Counted from the stretch's first letter, positions 14,804-23,909 are shown. The stretch: DNA of 64,000 nucleotides from Dehalogenimonas sp. THU2 (GCF_039749495.1 NZ_JBDLLU010000009.1:21030-85029), one strand, 5' to 3'. Numbers and translations are program-made. Notes: a model not told the origin generated them from the letters alone.

Positions 14804-17680
14804 ATGGCCGAGTATATCAAACCAGTTTCCCGGCGGCGTTTTGTCAAAGGGGTAACGGTGGCCGGCGCCGGCATTGCCATGTTCGGATTGGATGCCTGTG
14901 TAGGGGATGCAGACAAATCCGAGGGGCAACCTGAAGACGATCTTTTACACTTCCAGGGATTTGGCAAGACGGCCGGGGGAGAATGGGATGCTGAAGCTGC
15001 TGTCAGCGCGCAGGGGTTCAAGAGCGGTGACGACGTTGAGTTGTCTCTCACCCTGATGGTGCCAAATTCAATGATCACAGCTCTGGCACAATCCAAAATA
15101 CTCGCGGACGGCTTCTGCCTGCTGGTCACTGCCGAACGAAGTTTCGATTTCAACGGTATTCAACGATTGCCGTCCGATGAAAAAATGTCAACGCTCATTA
15201 CCCCGACCGGCCTGGCCATTGAAGGCGGAGTGCAGGGAGCGGTTACCAAGAGATACGGCTACACCTGGAAAACACCGGTGGATGAATACGTTACTGTACC
15301 CATGACGGCGAGCACAGCTTCACTCGATGAGCGCAAAGTTGATTTTACGGTTAAAACGACTATGCCGGCGGATATTCCCCCGGGCATTTACCGGTTGAGG
15401 CTGGACCTGGGGGTTACGGCGCAGGAGAAGCGTTACAGCATGGCGGGGTATAAATTCGCGACCCGGCCATCAGCGGCGAACAACCCCGCCGAATCCCATT
15501 TTTATTCGCCACCTATCCGGGTAAGCGGGACCGCCTCAGACGGCCGTCCGGTTGACGCAACGGCGATCAAACCCAGGATACCCTGGACTTTATTGTCCGC
15601 CTATAATTCCAATGGGTATGCCGGGGTTGTGGCCGATGAAGATAAACCGAATTTTGCCCTGTCGCCCCGCACCATTATACCCGACGATGTGATACTACCG
15701 ATGTACGGAGACGACAATAAAACTGTTGCCTCATATTCTCTGGAGCCGCGTTTTCCAACTCAAACGATCGAGGCACGAAATGGCATACCCTTGAACAACC
15801 TGGCCGGAGAGTTGGCCTTGTCTGTAAATGGGCCCGATGGTCAAATGGTTGACCTGGGAAAAGCGCAGTTCACGGGCAAAGCGGGGGATTGGCCTACGAC
15901 CAAGAATCCGACCTTCACTGCCTGGAAACCCTGGGCTTACGGCGATTACATCGTAAAAGCCGCCGGTTTCATCGTCGATACCTGGGGTAACCGGTACGAA
16001 GGCGGAGGGACATATCATTTTACCATCGCCAAACGCATGACGCTGGCTACAGCGACGTTCCAGGGCCATGCTTTCGCCGTCGGCGGCAGGTACGGGCGGG
16101 ACCTGGGGTTTGCCCCGGCGGTGCCGGCCGAGGTCAAAGGCACGGCAACGCTATTTGTTAATTCCAACCCGGCGGATAAACGCACCATCACTTTTTCCGG
16201 TACAGCATCGCCATCTGGCTTGTTCACCGCAGCGCAGGGAAATGCCCAACTCATCCTGGACGCGCCGGGAGAATATGCCGCCTATATCACCGCCCGGTAT
16301 ACCGATCAGGAAGGCCACCTGTGGGCCTGCAGCATGCGCCATGCGGGTATCGTTTATCCAACAGACTCGAGTATCGTGGCGCATGGCAAAAAACTCACCA
16401 TCTCAGGCAAGTACGTCGACCGCGGGGAAACCCATTTCGAAGGTTATGTCGATAGCGACGGAGAAAACCACCTGGCTCATATCAATTTCCCCTATAACGC
16501 CGGCGATGTCCTACTGATCGGATCGGAGCAGCAGGGGGCAAATAAGATCGAGCCGATGCTGCTGTACGACATCAAGGCGAAGCCGTTCACTTATGAAGCC
16601 GGCTGGCAAACTATCGGCGCGACAAATGTGCAGATCAAGACTTCGAACGGACTGTCGCCGCACCTGTTTCCCGAATACATAACCGACCGGGCATATTTTT
16701 ACGGCGCCGCGCCGCGGCCGGGATTCATGTCGCGATTCATCGTCGGCGAGAACGGGGTGAAAGCTCCCTACTGGCCGGTTTCACCAAACTCGTTCGGCGG
16801 CCAGATCAACGCCTCTTCCAACGGCGATTTGCCGGGCACGATTTATCGATTGATCGGCGGTGTGGCCGTTTTCAACCAGGACGAGCCCCCAGCCTATGCG
16901 GGCTACCTGGCGTCCAGCTTTGTCATGCCGGGCAAGAGCAATAATAACCGGGTGATCGCGGCAGGGAGCGAGGATTTACTGGGAGCCGACGGCACCAGGG
17001 CCCGGCTCTTCATGGTAAGCATCCGCCCGGGGATGACCTACGAAACTGGGGCTTCATTCACGCCGGTGGCTCAGATCGATCCGGTGCTGCCGGCAGCGGT
17101 CAAATTCACCCTGACCCGCCCGGACGGGCGGGTGTTAGTAGCCGAGAATACCGGTGATGCCGGCGGATCCTTCGTCGGGAAAGAAAAATGGATACTGGAT
17201 ATACCGGGTGTATATACTTTTTTCATCGAAGCGGACTGGCAGGGCAACAAAGGCTATATGCCGGGATTGCCCAAAGACGGCGGTAAAATCTTCGTCGTCG
17301 AGCGCGAACAATTGCCTCAGAGCCTGAATTTAAGGCTGGTATTGCCGGAACAGACTGTTTTTGCCCAAAACGGGTCCATGAACATCAATGGTTTGAGCAC
17401 CGGCAGCGAGGTTCATTATGCCGCGGTGACGCCGGGCGCGGTCACCATCCAGGGAGTTATCCCGGTGAAGTCCGGCAAGTTCAACTTGGTCTTTGATCCG
17501 GCAGTCATTGCCCAAGGAACACCTCTGTATGATATCAAAAACCTCAAAACGGGCAAGCCGGAGGTGAAAAGAGTTATCCACCTCACCCTGTTCAGCAGGG
17601 AAAAGGCCGCTGACGGAACAAGCTATCACTCGTTCGTACGGCTTATCATCCGGGGCACGACGGTTTTATATACGTATTAG
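14804..17680 (+). CDS. Large Tat-exported protein of unknown function (958 aa)
   Basis: The protein begins MAEYIKPVSRRRFVKGVTVA, a twin-arginine signal (RRRFVK) followed by a hydrophobic segment and LDACVG, which could serve as a lipobox with Cys as the lipidated residue. The remaining 930 residues have no membrane helix and read like a chain of beta-sandwich domains with recurring turns such as DGRPV, GDYIVKAAG, PGEYAAYITARY and PGVYTFFIEADW. I do not recognise an enzyme motif. I prefer the ATG at 14804 (GAGGAG eight bases upstream) over an in-frame ATG at 14771. It is probably a folded cell-surface protein or structural/adhesive component, and stands alone. Confidence 0.75.
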   Translation: MAEYIKPVSRRRFVKGVTVAGAGIAMFGLDACVGDADKSEGQPEDDLLHFQGFGKTAGGEWDAEAAVSAQGFKSGDDVELSLTLMVPNSMITALAQSKILADGFCLLVTAERSFDFNGIQRLPSDEKMSTLITPTGLAIEGGVQGAVTKRYGYTWKTPVDEYVTVPMTASTASLDERKVDFTVKTTMPADIPPGIYRLRLDLGVTAQEKRYSMAGYKFATRPSAANNPAESHFYSPPIRVSGTASDGRPVDATAIKPRIPWTLLSAYNSNGYAGVVADEDKPNFALSPRTIIPDDVILPMYGDDNKTVASYSLEPRFPTQTIEARNGIPLNNLAGELALSVNGPDGQMVDLGKAQFTGKAGDWPTTKNPTFTAWKPWAYGDYIVKAAGFIVDTWGNRYEGGGTYHFTIAKRMTLATATFQGHAFAVGGRYGRDLGFAPAVPAEVKGTATLFVNSNPADKRTITFSGTASPSGLFTAAQGNAQLILDAPGEYAAYITARYTDQEGHLWACSMRHAGIVYPTDSSIVAHGKKLTISGKYVDRGETHFEGYVDSDGENHLAHINFPYNAGDVLLIGSEQQGANKIEPMLLYDIKAKPFTYEAGWQTIGATNVQIKTSNGLSPHLFPEYITDRAYFYGAAPRPGFMSRFIVGENGVKAPYWPVSPNSFGGQINASSNGDLPGTIYRLIGGVAVFNQDEPPAYAGYLASSFVMPGKSNNNRVIAAGSEDLLGADGTRARLFMVSIRPGMTYETGASFTPVAQIDPVLPAAVKFTLTRPDGRVLVAENTGDAGGSFVGKEKWILDIPGVYTFFIEADWQGNKGYMPGLPKDGGKIFVVEREQLPQSLNLRLVLPEQTVFAQNGSMNINGLSTGSEVHYAAVTPGAVTIQGVIPVKSGKFNLVFDPAVIAQGTPLYDIKNLKTGKPEVKRVIHLTLFSREKAADGTSYHSFVRLIIRGTTVLYTY

Positions 17681-17706
17681 CTGCCAACGCTGAAAGATGA
17701 GGGCAA

Positions 17707-18201
17707 CTAGTCTTTTTTACCGCCGATATAACTGAAGCCGACGAGGGCACCGGTGACCACCGCGATGCTCAGTCCAAAAAACAGCGTCCCCTGCGGGTCT
17801 TCCCACACCACCAGGTGCTTCAGGAACACGATGCCCATGACCATGATGACGACGCTGGAAAGCTTCACCTTCAGATCATGCAGGTTCCTGATAATCAGCC
17901 ACTCAGGCAGCGTCAGGTTACCGAGGAACAGTTCATAGATGCCAAGGGAGAAAATGAGCAGCACAGTGGCGATAAGGAAGATGTCCATCAGCTCGATGAG
18001 CGGAACGACATCGATGCCGCCGTTGAAGAAACCCAGGAGCACTTCAACAGAGTGCACCAAGCCCCAGCCGAAGGCCACCACCGAGGCCAGCAGCGACGCG
18101 GCAACGGCGATCAGGGTGATGTACTTGCTTTTCTCCAGTAAAGTGCGCAACAGACCGGCTTTCTCCGGTTCGGAAGGACCGGTTGTTTGTGGGTGAATCA
18201 C
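17707..18201 (-). CDS. YqhA family inner-membrane protein (UPF0114)
   Basis: This 164-aa membrane protein has three to four hydrophobic helices (about 28-50, 68-90, 110-130, 138-155). It carries the family stretch ELMDIFLIATVLLIFSLGIY, followed by ELFLGNL and later a VKLSSVVIMVMGIVFLKH segment, both hallmarks of the YqhA/UPF0114 group. No biochemical function is established for the family. It is convergent with the large Tat-exported protein, leaving only 26 bases between the stops, and is probably transcribed from the 18202-18326 gap. Confidence 0.85.
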   Translation of the reverse strand: MIHPQTTGPSEPEKAGLLRTLLEKSKYITLIAVAASLLASVVAFGWGLVHSVEVLLGFFNGGIDVVPLIELMDIFLIATVLLIFSLGIYELFLGNLTLPEWLIIRNLHDLKVKLSSVVIMVMGIVFLKHLVVWEDPQGTLFFGLSIAVVTGALVGFSYIGGKKD

Positions 18202-18326
18202 CGGCGGATTATATCAGATTCCCCGGCGGGGCGGCGAGTAGCCTCGCATGACTATTGTTGGGGGTTTTAGCGGTGGAGTTGGGTTCAGTGTCTTAAAACA
18301 CCGAGATACTGAAGAAAAAGGGAATA

Positions 18327-19940
18327 ATGCCTCCGGCGTGTGGTACTATTACCCCCATGTCCCCCGCGATTGAAGGCCTGTCTCACGTAGAACTGAACGA
18401 CCGGTTCGTGCAGGCGCTGGAACTCATGGAGCGGACGGATAAAAGCGTCTTCATCACCGGGCGCGCCGGGACGGGCAAGTCCACGCTCCTAACCTGGTTC
18501 CGGAAAACCACCGCCAAAAAGGTGGCGGTACTGGCGCCGACCGGTGTGGCGGCTTTGAACGTCAAGGGGCAGACCATCCACTCCTTCTTCGGCTTCAAGC
18601 CCAACGTCACCCTGGATAAGGTCAAGAGGAGCAAGGGGAAGGGCGGCGGCCAGAGCCTCTACCGCAAGCTCGACGCCATCGTCATCGACGAGATATCCAT
18701 GGTGCGGGCCGACCTGCTCGACTGCGTCGATAAGTTCATGCGGCTGAACGGCCGCGACCCGGAGGCGCCCTTCGGCGGCGTCCAGATGATCTTCATCGGC
18801 GATCTCTACCAGTTGCCGCCGGTCATCAGCGGCGAGGAACGGGGGGTGTTCGGGTCACTCTATGAAACCCCCTATTTCTACGGCGCCCGGGTCTTCAGTT
18901 TGTTCAAGATGGAACTCCTGGAACTGGAGAAAGTCTACCGGCAGAGCGACCAGGGGTTTATAGATATCCTGAACGCCATCCGCAACAACTCCATCACCCC
19001 GGAAGGCCTGGAGCGCCTCAACCGGAGGTGTTTGCCGGACGAGATACTGGGGCCGGACGAAGGTTATATCTGCCTGACCACCACCAACGCCGCCGCCGGG
19101 AGCATCAACGAATCCCGGCTGGAGAGCCTGGCGGATCGCTCTTATCGCTTCACAGCTAACATCGAGGGCGATTTCGGCAAAGAATACCTGCCGACCAAGG
19201 TCGAACTCGAAGTGAAACCCGGCGCCCAGATCATGCTGCTCAATAATGATGTCATGGGACGCTGGGTCAACGGCAGCATCGGGCGGATCACGGAGATCGA
19301 AATTGACGGCGATGATTATGTCATCCACGCCGAACTGACCGATGGCAAAACCGTCGAGATCACCCCATTCACCTGGGAGATCTCCCGCTTCTTTGTGGAG
19401 GACGGCCAACTGCGCTCGGAACCGGCGGGCTCCTTCACCCAGTTCCCGCTGATGCTGGCCTGGGCGGTGACCATCCATAAGAGCCAGGGCAAGACCTTCG
19501 ACAAGGTCATCGTCGATATCGGCCGCGGGGCTTTCGCCTGCGGCCAGACTTATGTCGCCTTGAGTCGCTGCACGGCGCTGGAGGGACTGATACTCAAGAA
19601 GCCGATACTCAAGCGCCACGTTATGACCGACTACCGCATCATGGATTTCATGACCCGGTACCGCTACGGTGAGGCGGCCGCCGCCTGCCCTGTAGACGAT
19701 AGAAGGGCGATGATCGAAGACGCCATCGAAAGCGGCACCGCGCTCAGGATAACCTACCTCAAACCATCCGACGAGAGATCCGTCCGCACCATCATCCCCC
19801 GCGAGGTTGGGGAGATGGGGTACGGCGGCAAGTCATATTTGGGGGTCCGGGCGTTCTGTTTGACGCGAAAGGAAGACCGGGTTTTCCGGGTGGACCGGAT
19901 ATTGGAGATGGAGGGGGTGGGGTTGCCGGGTGGGGAGTGA
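18327..19940 (+). CDS. Pif1-like helicase with C-terminal WYL-like domain
   Basis: This 537-aa superfamily 1B helicase has Walker A GRAGTGKS (45-52), APTGVAALNVKGQTIHSFFG just after it, Walker B VIDEISMV near 115, GDLYQLPPV near 155, and the terminal motif WAVTIHKSQGKTFDKV with YVALSRC near 413. The last 55 residues (ITYLKPSDERSVRTIIPRE and YLGVRAFCLTRKEDRVFRVD) match a WYL domain, which in a Thermotoga Pif1 was shown to bind single-stranded DNA and regulate the helicase. AAAAGGGA lies before the ATG at 18327; the ATG at 18357 is an alternative. Role: unwinding of stalled forks or G-quadruplexes. Confidence 0.88.
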   Translation: MPPACGTITPMSPAIEGLSHVELNDRFVQALELMERTDKSVFITGRAGTGKSTLLTWFRKTTAKKVAVLAPTGVAALNVKGQTIHSFFGFKPNVTLDKVKRSKGKGGGQSLYRKLDAIVIDEISMVRADLLDCVDKFMRLNGRDPEAPFGGVQMIFIGDLYQLPPVISGEERGVFGSLYETPYFYGARVFSLFKMELLELEKVYRQSDQGFIDILNAIRNNSITPEGLERLNRRCLPDEILGPDEGYICLTTTNAAAGSINESRLESLADRSYRFTANIEGDFGKEYLPTKVELEVKPGAQIMLLNNDVMGRWVNGSIGRITEIEIDGDDYVIHAELTDGKTVEITPFTWEISRFFVEDGQLRSEPAGSFTQFPLMLAWAVTIHKSQGKTFDKVIVDIGRGAFACGQTYVALSRCTALEGLILKKPILKRHVMTDYRIMDFMTRYRYGEAAAACPVDDRRAMIEDAIESGTALRITYLKPSDERSVRTIIPREVGEMGYGGKSYLGVRAFCLTRKEDRVFRVDRILEMEGVGLPGGE

Positions 19941-19973
19941 TGACACTCGCCCAGTGAGACGAAAGTCGAGCTC

Positions 19974-20049
19974 GCGGCATTCGATGTGATGGGGGCATCG
20001 CAAATCTCTCTTAATCTCTCTTTACGAAAGAGAGAGACGCGAATTGGGT
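19974..20049. repeat. Intergenic palindromic repeat, family A (copy 4)
   Basis: This copy reads GCGGCATTCGATGTGATGGG, then CAAATCTCTCTTAATCTCTC and TTTACGAAAGAGAGAGACGC. It matches 1146-1217 across the flank and core, with compensating changes in both arms (CTCTCTTT pairs with AAAGAGAG where copy 1 has CTCCCTTT/AAAGGGAG). That covariation suggests the hairpin is conserved. Confidence 0.7.
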
Positions 20050-20114
20050 CGAAGGCTGAATGAAGCTATGCGATTATTGACACCTTGTCCCGGTCCGGTT
20101 AACATAGGGAACAC

Positions 20115-21632
20115 ATGTTAGCCCGCGTCATGACCTGCGCCTTACTCGGCCTCGAAGGCACCATCGTCGAGGTTGAAGTGGATATTGCTCCCGGTTTGCC
20201 CAGCTTTACCGTGGTGGGACTGCCCGACGCGGCCATCCAGGAAGCGCGTGAACGGGTGCGGGCCGCGGTTCGTAATTCCGGGTTCTTTTTTCCCATGAAA
20301 CGGGTGGTAGCCAGCCTGGCGCCGGCGGATTTCAAGAAGACCGGCCCAGCTTATGACCTGCCCATCGCCCTGGGTATCCTCTTAAGTTCCAATCAGCTTA
20401 CCGCCGACGTTTCCGGTATCGCGTTCCTGGGCGAACTATCGCTCGAAGGCAAGCTGCGCCATACCGGTGGGATCCTGCCTATGGTGGCGCTGGCTTACCA
20501 GCATGGCTACCGCCGGGTCACCGTACCCGCCGAGGACGCCGCCGAAGCCTCCATGGTGGAAGGCGTGGAAGTCATCCCCATCAAGACCCTGGCCGAACTG
20601 GCGGCTTACCTCTCCGGCGAGATTGCACTGCCGCTGCCGCCCGAGCGCCCCGCCCCGCCCGAGCTTCCACCCGACTACGGCATCGATATGTCTCATATCA
20701 AAGGCCAGGAGCACGTCAAGCGGGCGCTTGAAGTGGCTGCCGCCGGTACCCACAACGTGGTCATGTCTGGCCCGCCCGGCTCCGGCAAGACTATGCTGGC
20801 GCGGGCTTTAACCACCATCCTGCCGCCCCTGTCCAACGAGGAGGCGCTGGAGGTGACCAAGATCTATTCCGTCTCCGGCTGCCTGCCGCCGGGGATACCC
20901 ATGATGAAGGAGCGGCCGTTCCGCTCACCGCATTACACTACTTCCGCGGCGGGGCTGGTGGGCGGGGGGCACTGGCCGCGGCCGGGTGAGATCACCCTGT
21001 CGCACCGCGGCGTGCTTTTCCTGGACGAGCTGCCGGAGTTCGGCCACAATATGCTGGAGGTGCTCCGGCAGCCGCTGGAGGACCGGGTGGTCACCATCAG
21101 CCGCTCCCAGGGATCGGTGACCTTTCCGGCCAATTTCATGCTGGTGGGCGCCATGAATCCCTGCCCGTGCGGTTATTACGGCGACCCGCTTAAAGAATGC
21201 CGCTGCGCCCCGGCCCAGATCACCCGCTATCAGAACCGCCTGTCCGGGCCGTTCCTGGACCGGGTGGATATCTTCATCGAGGTGCCGAGGGTGGATTATG
21301 ACAAGCTGTCCGGCAATCACCAGGGGGAAGCGTCGGCGGCCATTTCGGAACGCGTCAGCAAAGCCAGGAAGCGGCAATCGGAGCGTTTTACCGGCTCCCG
21401 GCTGGTGGCCAACAACGATATGACGGCGGCGGATATCAAGCGGCACTGCGCCCTGGATACCCCGGCGGAGAGCCTGCTGAAGACCGCCATGCGGCAGTTA
21501 TCTCTATCCGCCCGCGCTTTTCACCGGACGCTGAAGCTGGCGCGCACCATCTCCGACCTGGATGGCAGCGACCTGATCAAAGCCCACCACATGGCCGAGG
21601 CGTTGCAATACCGGCCGCGCCTGACTGTTTAA
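20115..21632 (+). CDS. YifB/ComM family Mg-chelatase-like AAA ATPase
   Basis: This 505-aa protein begins MLARVMTCALLGLEGTIVEV and shows the ChlI-like N-domain (about 20-140; GLPDAAIQEARERVRAA). A central AAA+ core carries Walker A GPPGSGKT near 221, RSPHYTTSAAGLVGGG, and Walker B GVLFLDELPEF near 300. A cysteine cluster, CPCGYYGDPLKECRCAP, lies near 355, and there is a C-terminal Mg_chelatase_C helical domain. ComM proteins of this family act as hexameric helicases in branch migration during transformation and recombination; whether this organism is transformable is not known. It is followed after 30 bases by a DUF502 gene. Confidence 0.92.
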   Translation: MLARVMTCALLGLEGTIVEVEVDIAPGLPSFTVVGLPDAAIQEARERVRAAVRNSGFFFPMKRVVASLAPADFKKTGPAYDLPIALGILLSSNQLTADVSGIAFLGELSLEGKLRHTGGILPMVALAYQHGYRRVTVPAEDAAEASMVEGVEVIPIKTLAELAAYLSGEIALPLPPERPAPPELPPDYGIDMSHIKGQEHVKRALEVAAAGTHNVVMSGPPGSGKTMLARALTTILPPLSNEEALEVTKIYSVSGCLPPGIPMMKERPFRSPHYTTSAAGLVGGGHWPRPGEITLSHRGVLFLDELPEFGHNMLEVLRQPLEDRVVTISRSQGSVTFPANFMLVGAMNPCPCGYYGDPLKECRCAPAQITRYQNRLSGPFLDRVDIFIEVPRVDYDKLSGNHQGEASAAISERVSKARKRQSERFTGSRLVANNDMTAADIKRHCALDTPAESLLKTAMRQLSLSARAFHRTLKLARTISDLDGSDLIKAHHMAEALQYRPRLTV

Positions 21633-21662
21633 CTAATCAGCCGAATGAGCTAAGATAAGACG

Positions 21663-22352
21663 ATGGCGACAGATAGCGGAAAAAATCCGATCACTGATGA
21701 ACCGGATAAAGATGAGTCCCAGCCCTGGCTGGTGCGGAACGTCCGTCGCAATTTTCTAACCGGCCTCCTGGTGACGGTCCCGGCGGCGCTGGTGGTCATC
21801 GCCCTGTTGTGGTTCTTTACTACCATCGACAGCGTCCTGCAACCCTTTATCCAGTTCTTTTTTGGAGAACCGATCACCGGATTGGGTTTCGCCATCACCC
21901 TCGTTCTTATCTACCTGGCCGGGATACTGGCCTCCAACATCGTCGGCAAGAGACTCATCCAGTTCGGTGAAGCGATCGTCGGCCGGCTGCCGATACTGCG
22001 CCAGATCTACAACGCCGCCAAGCAGGCCATGAACAGTATCTCAGGGGCCAGCAGGGCCAAGGCGGCCTTCCGCGAAGTGGTGCTGGTGGAATTCCCGCGG
22101 AAAGGCATCCGGGCGGTGGCTTTCATCACCAACGAGATCCAGGACGCCGACGGCCGGCAGCTTATCGCGATTTATATCCCGACGGCGCCGGTGCCGACAT
22201 CAGGCTATTTTGCCCTGGTTACTGAGGAAGAGATCACCCGCACCAATATATCGGTGGACACGGCGATGAAGATGGTTATTTCCAGCGGCATCGCCTCGCC
22301 GCAGGAGCTGGACGCCCGTATCGGCGGGCGGGTACCGCTACGACCCGAATAA
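21663..22352 (+). CDS. DUF502 family membrane protein
   Basis: This 229-aa protein belongs to the DUF502 group. It has a hydrophilic N-terminus, then two transmembrane helices (about 37-58, GLLVTVPAALVVIALLWFF, and 78-98, LGFAITLVLIYLAGILA), and a family segment IVGRLPILRQIYNAAKQAM followed by a soluble C-terminal domain (VVLVEFPRKGIRAVAFITN, IPTAPVPTSGYFALV). The function is unknown. It follows the ComM-like gene in the same direction, and its 3' end overlaps the convergent 82-aa membrane protein by 15 bases. Confidence 0.88.
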   Translation: MATDSGKNPITDEPDKDESQPWLVRNVRRNFLTGLLVTVPAALVVIALLWFFTTIDSVLQPFIQFFFGEPITGLGFAITLVLIYLAGILASNIVGKRLIQFGEAIVGRLPILRQIYNAAKQAMNSISGASRAKAAFREVVLVEFPRKGIRAVAFITNEIQDADGRQLIAIYIPTAPVPTSGYFALVTEEEITRTNISVDTAMKMVISSGIASPQELDARIGGRVPLRPE

Positions 22353-22586
22353 CAACCCTAGAACCACCACCAGCACACCGATAGCCACAGAAATCCAGCC
22401 ACCGGTCCGCAGCGACCCAGGTTCCGGCCTTACCGGATTGTGGGTCACAAACTCCCGGAGGTCCCGTTTCCCGGCAAGAGCGTTGTAATACCCCTTTTCC
22501 TCACGGGAACCGAACAGTAAAAGCACTACACCGACGACGATAAAAAAGGCGCCCAGGCCTAAAACTATCGCGTTGTCACCGGACAT
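22338..22586 (-). CDS. Small two-helix membrane protein (82 aa)
   Basis: This 82-aa protein has two hydrophobic helices at the ends (AIVLGLGAFFIVVGVVLLLF and ISVAIGVLVVVLGLLFG) joined by a charged loop of about 40 residues (REEKGYYNALAGKRDLREFV). No named family is recognised, though this kind of gene is common among Chloroflexota hypothetical proteins. AAAGGGGGAAC lies before the ATG. It converges with DUF502 and shares the last 15 bases of that gene on the opposite strand. Confidence 0.7.
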   Translation of the reverse strand: MSGDNAIVLGLGAFFIVVGVVLLLFGSREEKGYYNALAGKRDLREFVTHNPVRPEPGSLRTGGWISVAIGVLVVVLGLLFGS

Positions 22587-22684
22587 GGGGTTCCCCCTTT
22601 ATTCCGTCGAGTTTGAATCTGTCCATATGCCGGAATTATAGATTGTTGCCGTAACGTTAGCAAGGAGTGGTACCGATTAATAAC

Positions 22685-22719
22685 GAGAGGCGGCTCCCCG
22701 ATCGGGGAGCCGCCTCTTT
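22685..22719 (-). terminator. Terminator after rplL
   Basis: A near-perfect palindrome, GAGGCGGCTCCCC followed by its complement, makes a very stable hairpin 20 bases after the rplL stop. On the minus strand it is followed by CGTTATTAAT, a moderate T-rich tail. Termination in this direction is expected; use on the plus strand is unlikely because the nearest gene there also ends elsewhere. Confidence 0.7.
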
Positions 22720-22738
22720 GAATCCTGATTGACGCCGG

Positions 22739-23116
22739 TTATTTGACTTGAACGGTGGCGCCGACGGCTTCCAGCTTCTCTTTGGCGCTGGCCGCCTCTT
22801 CCTTGCTGACCGCTTCTTTGACCGCTTTGGGGGCGGCTTCGACCAGATCCTTGGACTCTTTGAGGCCGAGGTTGGTCAGTTCGCGGACGACGCGGATGAC
22901 GTTGATCTTGTTGGCGCCGATGTCCTTGAGGATAACATCGAATTCGGTCTGCTCTTCAACCGGAGCCGCCGGTTCAGCCGAGCCGCCGGCAGCGGGAGCC
23001 GCAGCCATCTGGACCGCCGCGCTGACGCCGAACTCTGCTTCGAGAGCCTTGACCAGCTCAGCCAGTTCCATCACATTCAGTGCCTTGATTTCCGTGATAA
23101 TGTCGTTAACAGCCAT
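22739..23116 (-). CDS. rplL: Ribosomal protein bL12 (L7/L12)
   Basis: L7/L12 forms the mobile stalk of the 50S subunit that recruits and activates translation GTPases. The 125-aa protein begins [20 protein letters not shown], has the Ala/Pro-rich hinge [15 protein letters not shown] (about 40-54), and ends with the globular domain [20 protein letters not shown] and [20 protein letters not shown]. It follows rplJ with a 32-base gap and is the last gene of the transcript, ahead of a strong hairpin. All expected features are present. Confidence 0.97.
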   Translation of the reverse strand: MAVNDIITEIKALNVMELAELVKALEAEFGVSAAVQMAAAPAAGGSAEPAAPVEEQTEFDVILKDIGANKINVIRVVRELTNLGLKESKDLVEAAPKAVKEAVSKEEAASAKEKLEAVGATVQVK

Positions 23117-23148
23117 GGTTTCTAATCCTCCGTTTTTATATCTCTATT

Positions 23149-23691
23149 TTATTTGGCTTCTTCTATTTGCTTGAGGCGTCCGTTCAAGACGGTTACCAGT
23201 CCCTGGATAGGCGCGTTGAGAGTGCCTACCAGCCGGTAGATGGGGGTCTGGATACCGCCCAGGACCTTGGAGATCAAGACCTTCTTGGGCGGCAGTTTGG
23301 ACAGGGTGGTCACGTCTTCGGCGCTCAGGGGGCTGGATCCAAGAAATCCTCCGGCGACCGTCATCACCGATTTGGAGGTTACGATGTGCTCCAGAACCAT
23401 TTTAGCCGGCGCAGCCACATCTTCACCGAAACCATACGCCATGGCGATGGGGCCGTCGAACACCGGAGCCAGCTTGTTTTTGCCCGCGCCGTTGGCGGCG
23501 TTCTTCACCAGGGTGTTCTTCACCACTTTATAACCGACCTGGGACTGGCGCAGCTTGGTGCGTAGTTTAGTCAGTTCCGCGGTGCTGACACCACGGTAAT
23601 CCGTGATGATGGCCACGCTGGCTTCTGAAATGATCTTTTCCAATTCATCGATAGTCTGCTGTTTTTTGAGTCTTACTTTGGCATTGGGCAT
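23149..23691 (-). CDS. rplJ: Ribosomal protein uL10
   Basis: L10 anchors the L7/L12 dimers to 23S rRNA. The 180-aa protein has the N-terminal rRNA-binding domain with ITDYRGVSTAELTKLRTKLR and VVKNTLVKNAA, and a C-terminal helix (PIQGLVTVLNGRLKQIEEAK) for L12 binding. It is preceded by a 218-base leader with an intrinsic terminator (see the L10 leader), so rplJL are probably controlled separately from rplKA by attenuation. RBS GAGGTAG precedes the ATG. Confidence 0.97.
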   Translation of the reverse strand: MPNAKVRLKKQQTIDELEKIISEASVAIITDYRGVSTAELTKLRTKLRQSQVGYKVVKNTLVKNAANGAGKNKLAPVFDGPIAMAYGFGEDVAAPAKMVLEHIVTSKSVMTVAGGFLGSSPLSAEDVTTLSKLPPKKVLISKVLGGIQTPIYRLVGTLNAPIQGLVTVLNGRLKQIEEAK

Positions 23692-23714
23692 TCTCTACCT
23701 CCTCAGGTTAATAA

Positions 23715-23743
23715 TAAAAAAAGTCCCTGCACGCGCAAGGACT
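23715..23743 (-). terminator. Attenuator hairpin before rplJ
   Basis: On the minus strand AGTCCTTGCGCGTGCAGGGACT forms a hairpin followed by TTTTTTT. It lies 24 bases before the rplJ start, so it would stop transcription before rplJL unless an alternative leader structure forms. This is the typical end of the L10 leader. Confidence 0.85.
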
Positions 23744-23834
23744 TAAAAATGCGGACCATTCACAGATCCCTATCTTTTTCCTCGGCGGGCATTGCATTAA
23801 GTCCCGGAAACCGGGACACCGGCTGTCTTCGGAT

Positions 23835-23857
23835 ATTCTTTTGTAAAACGGTGTCAA
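23835..23857 (-). promoter_or_regulatory. Candidate promoter of the rplJL leader
   Basis: A perfect TTGACA stands at 23857-23852 (minus strand). The best -10 candidate at a usable distance, TATCC(G) about 16 bases on, is poor, so the promoter is only suggestive. If real, it would allow rplJL transcription independent of the tuf-led operon. Confidence 0.4.
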
Positions 23858-23909
23858 TCTTAACACTAATTGTCGCCCCCCGGCAAGGGCGGGCCGGCTA
23901 CGATGCCGT

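Larger units (their letters stand above)
23692..23909 (-). ncRNA. L10 leader (attenuation leader of rplJL)
   Basis: The 218 bases between rplA and rplJ hold paired segments (GTCCCGGAAACCGGGAC at 23801-23817) and, close to rplJ, an intrinsic terminator at 23715-23743. In known systems, free L10 (or the L10-L12 complex) binds such a leader to reduce rplJL expression. The location, length and terminator match that class; a covariance-model search was not possible. Confidence 0.7.
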
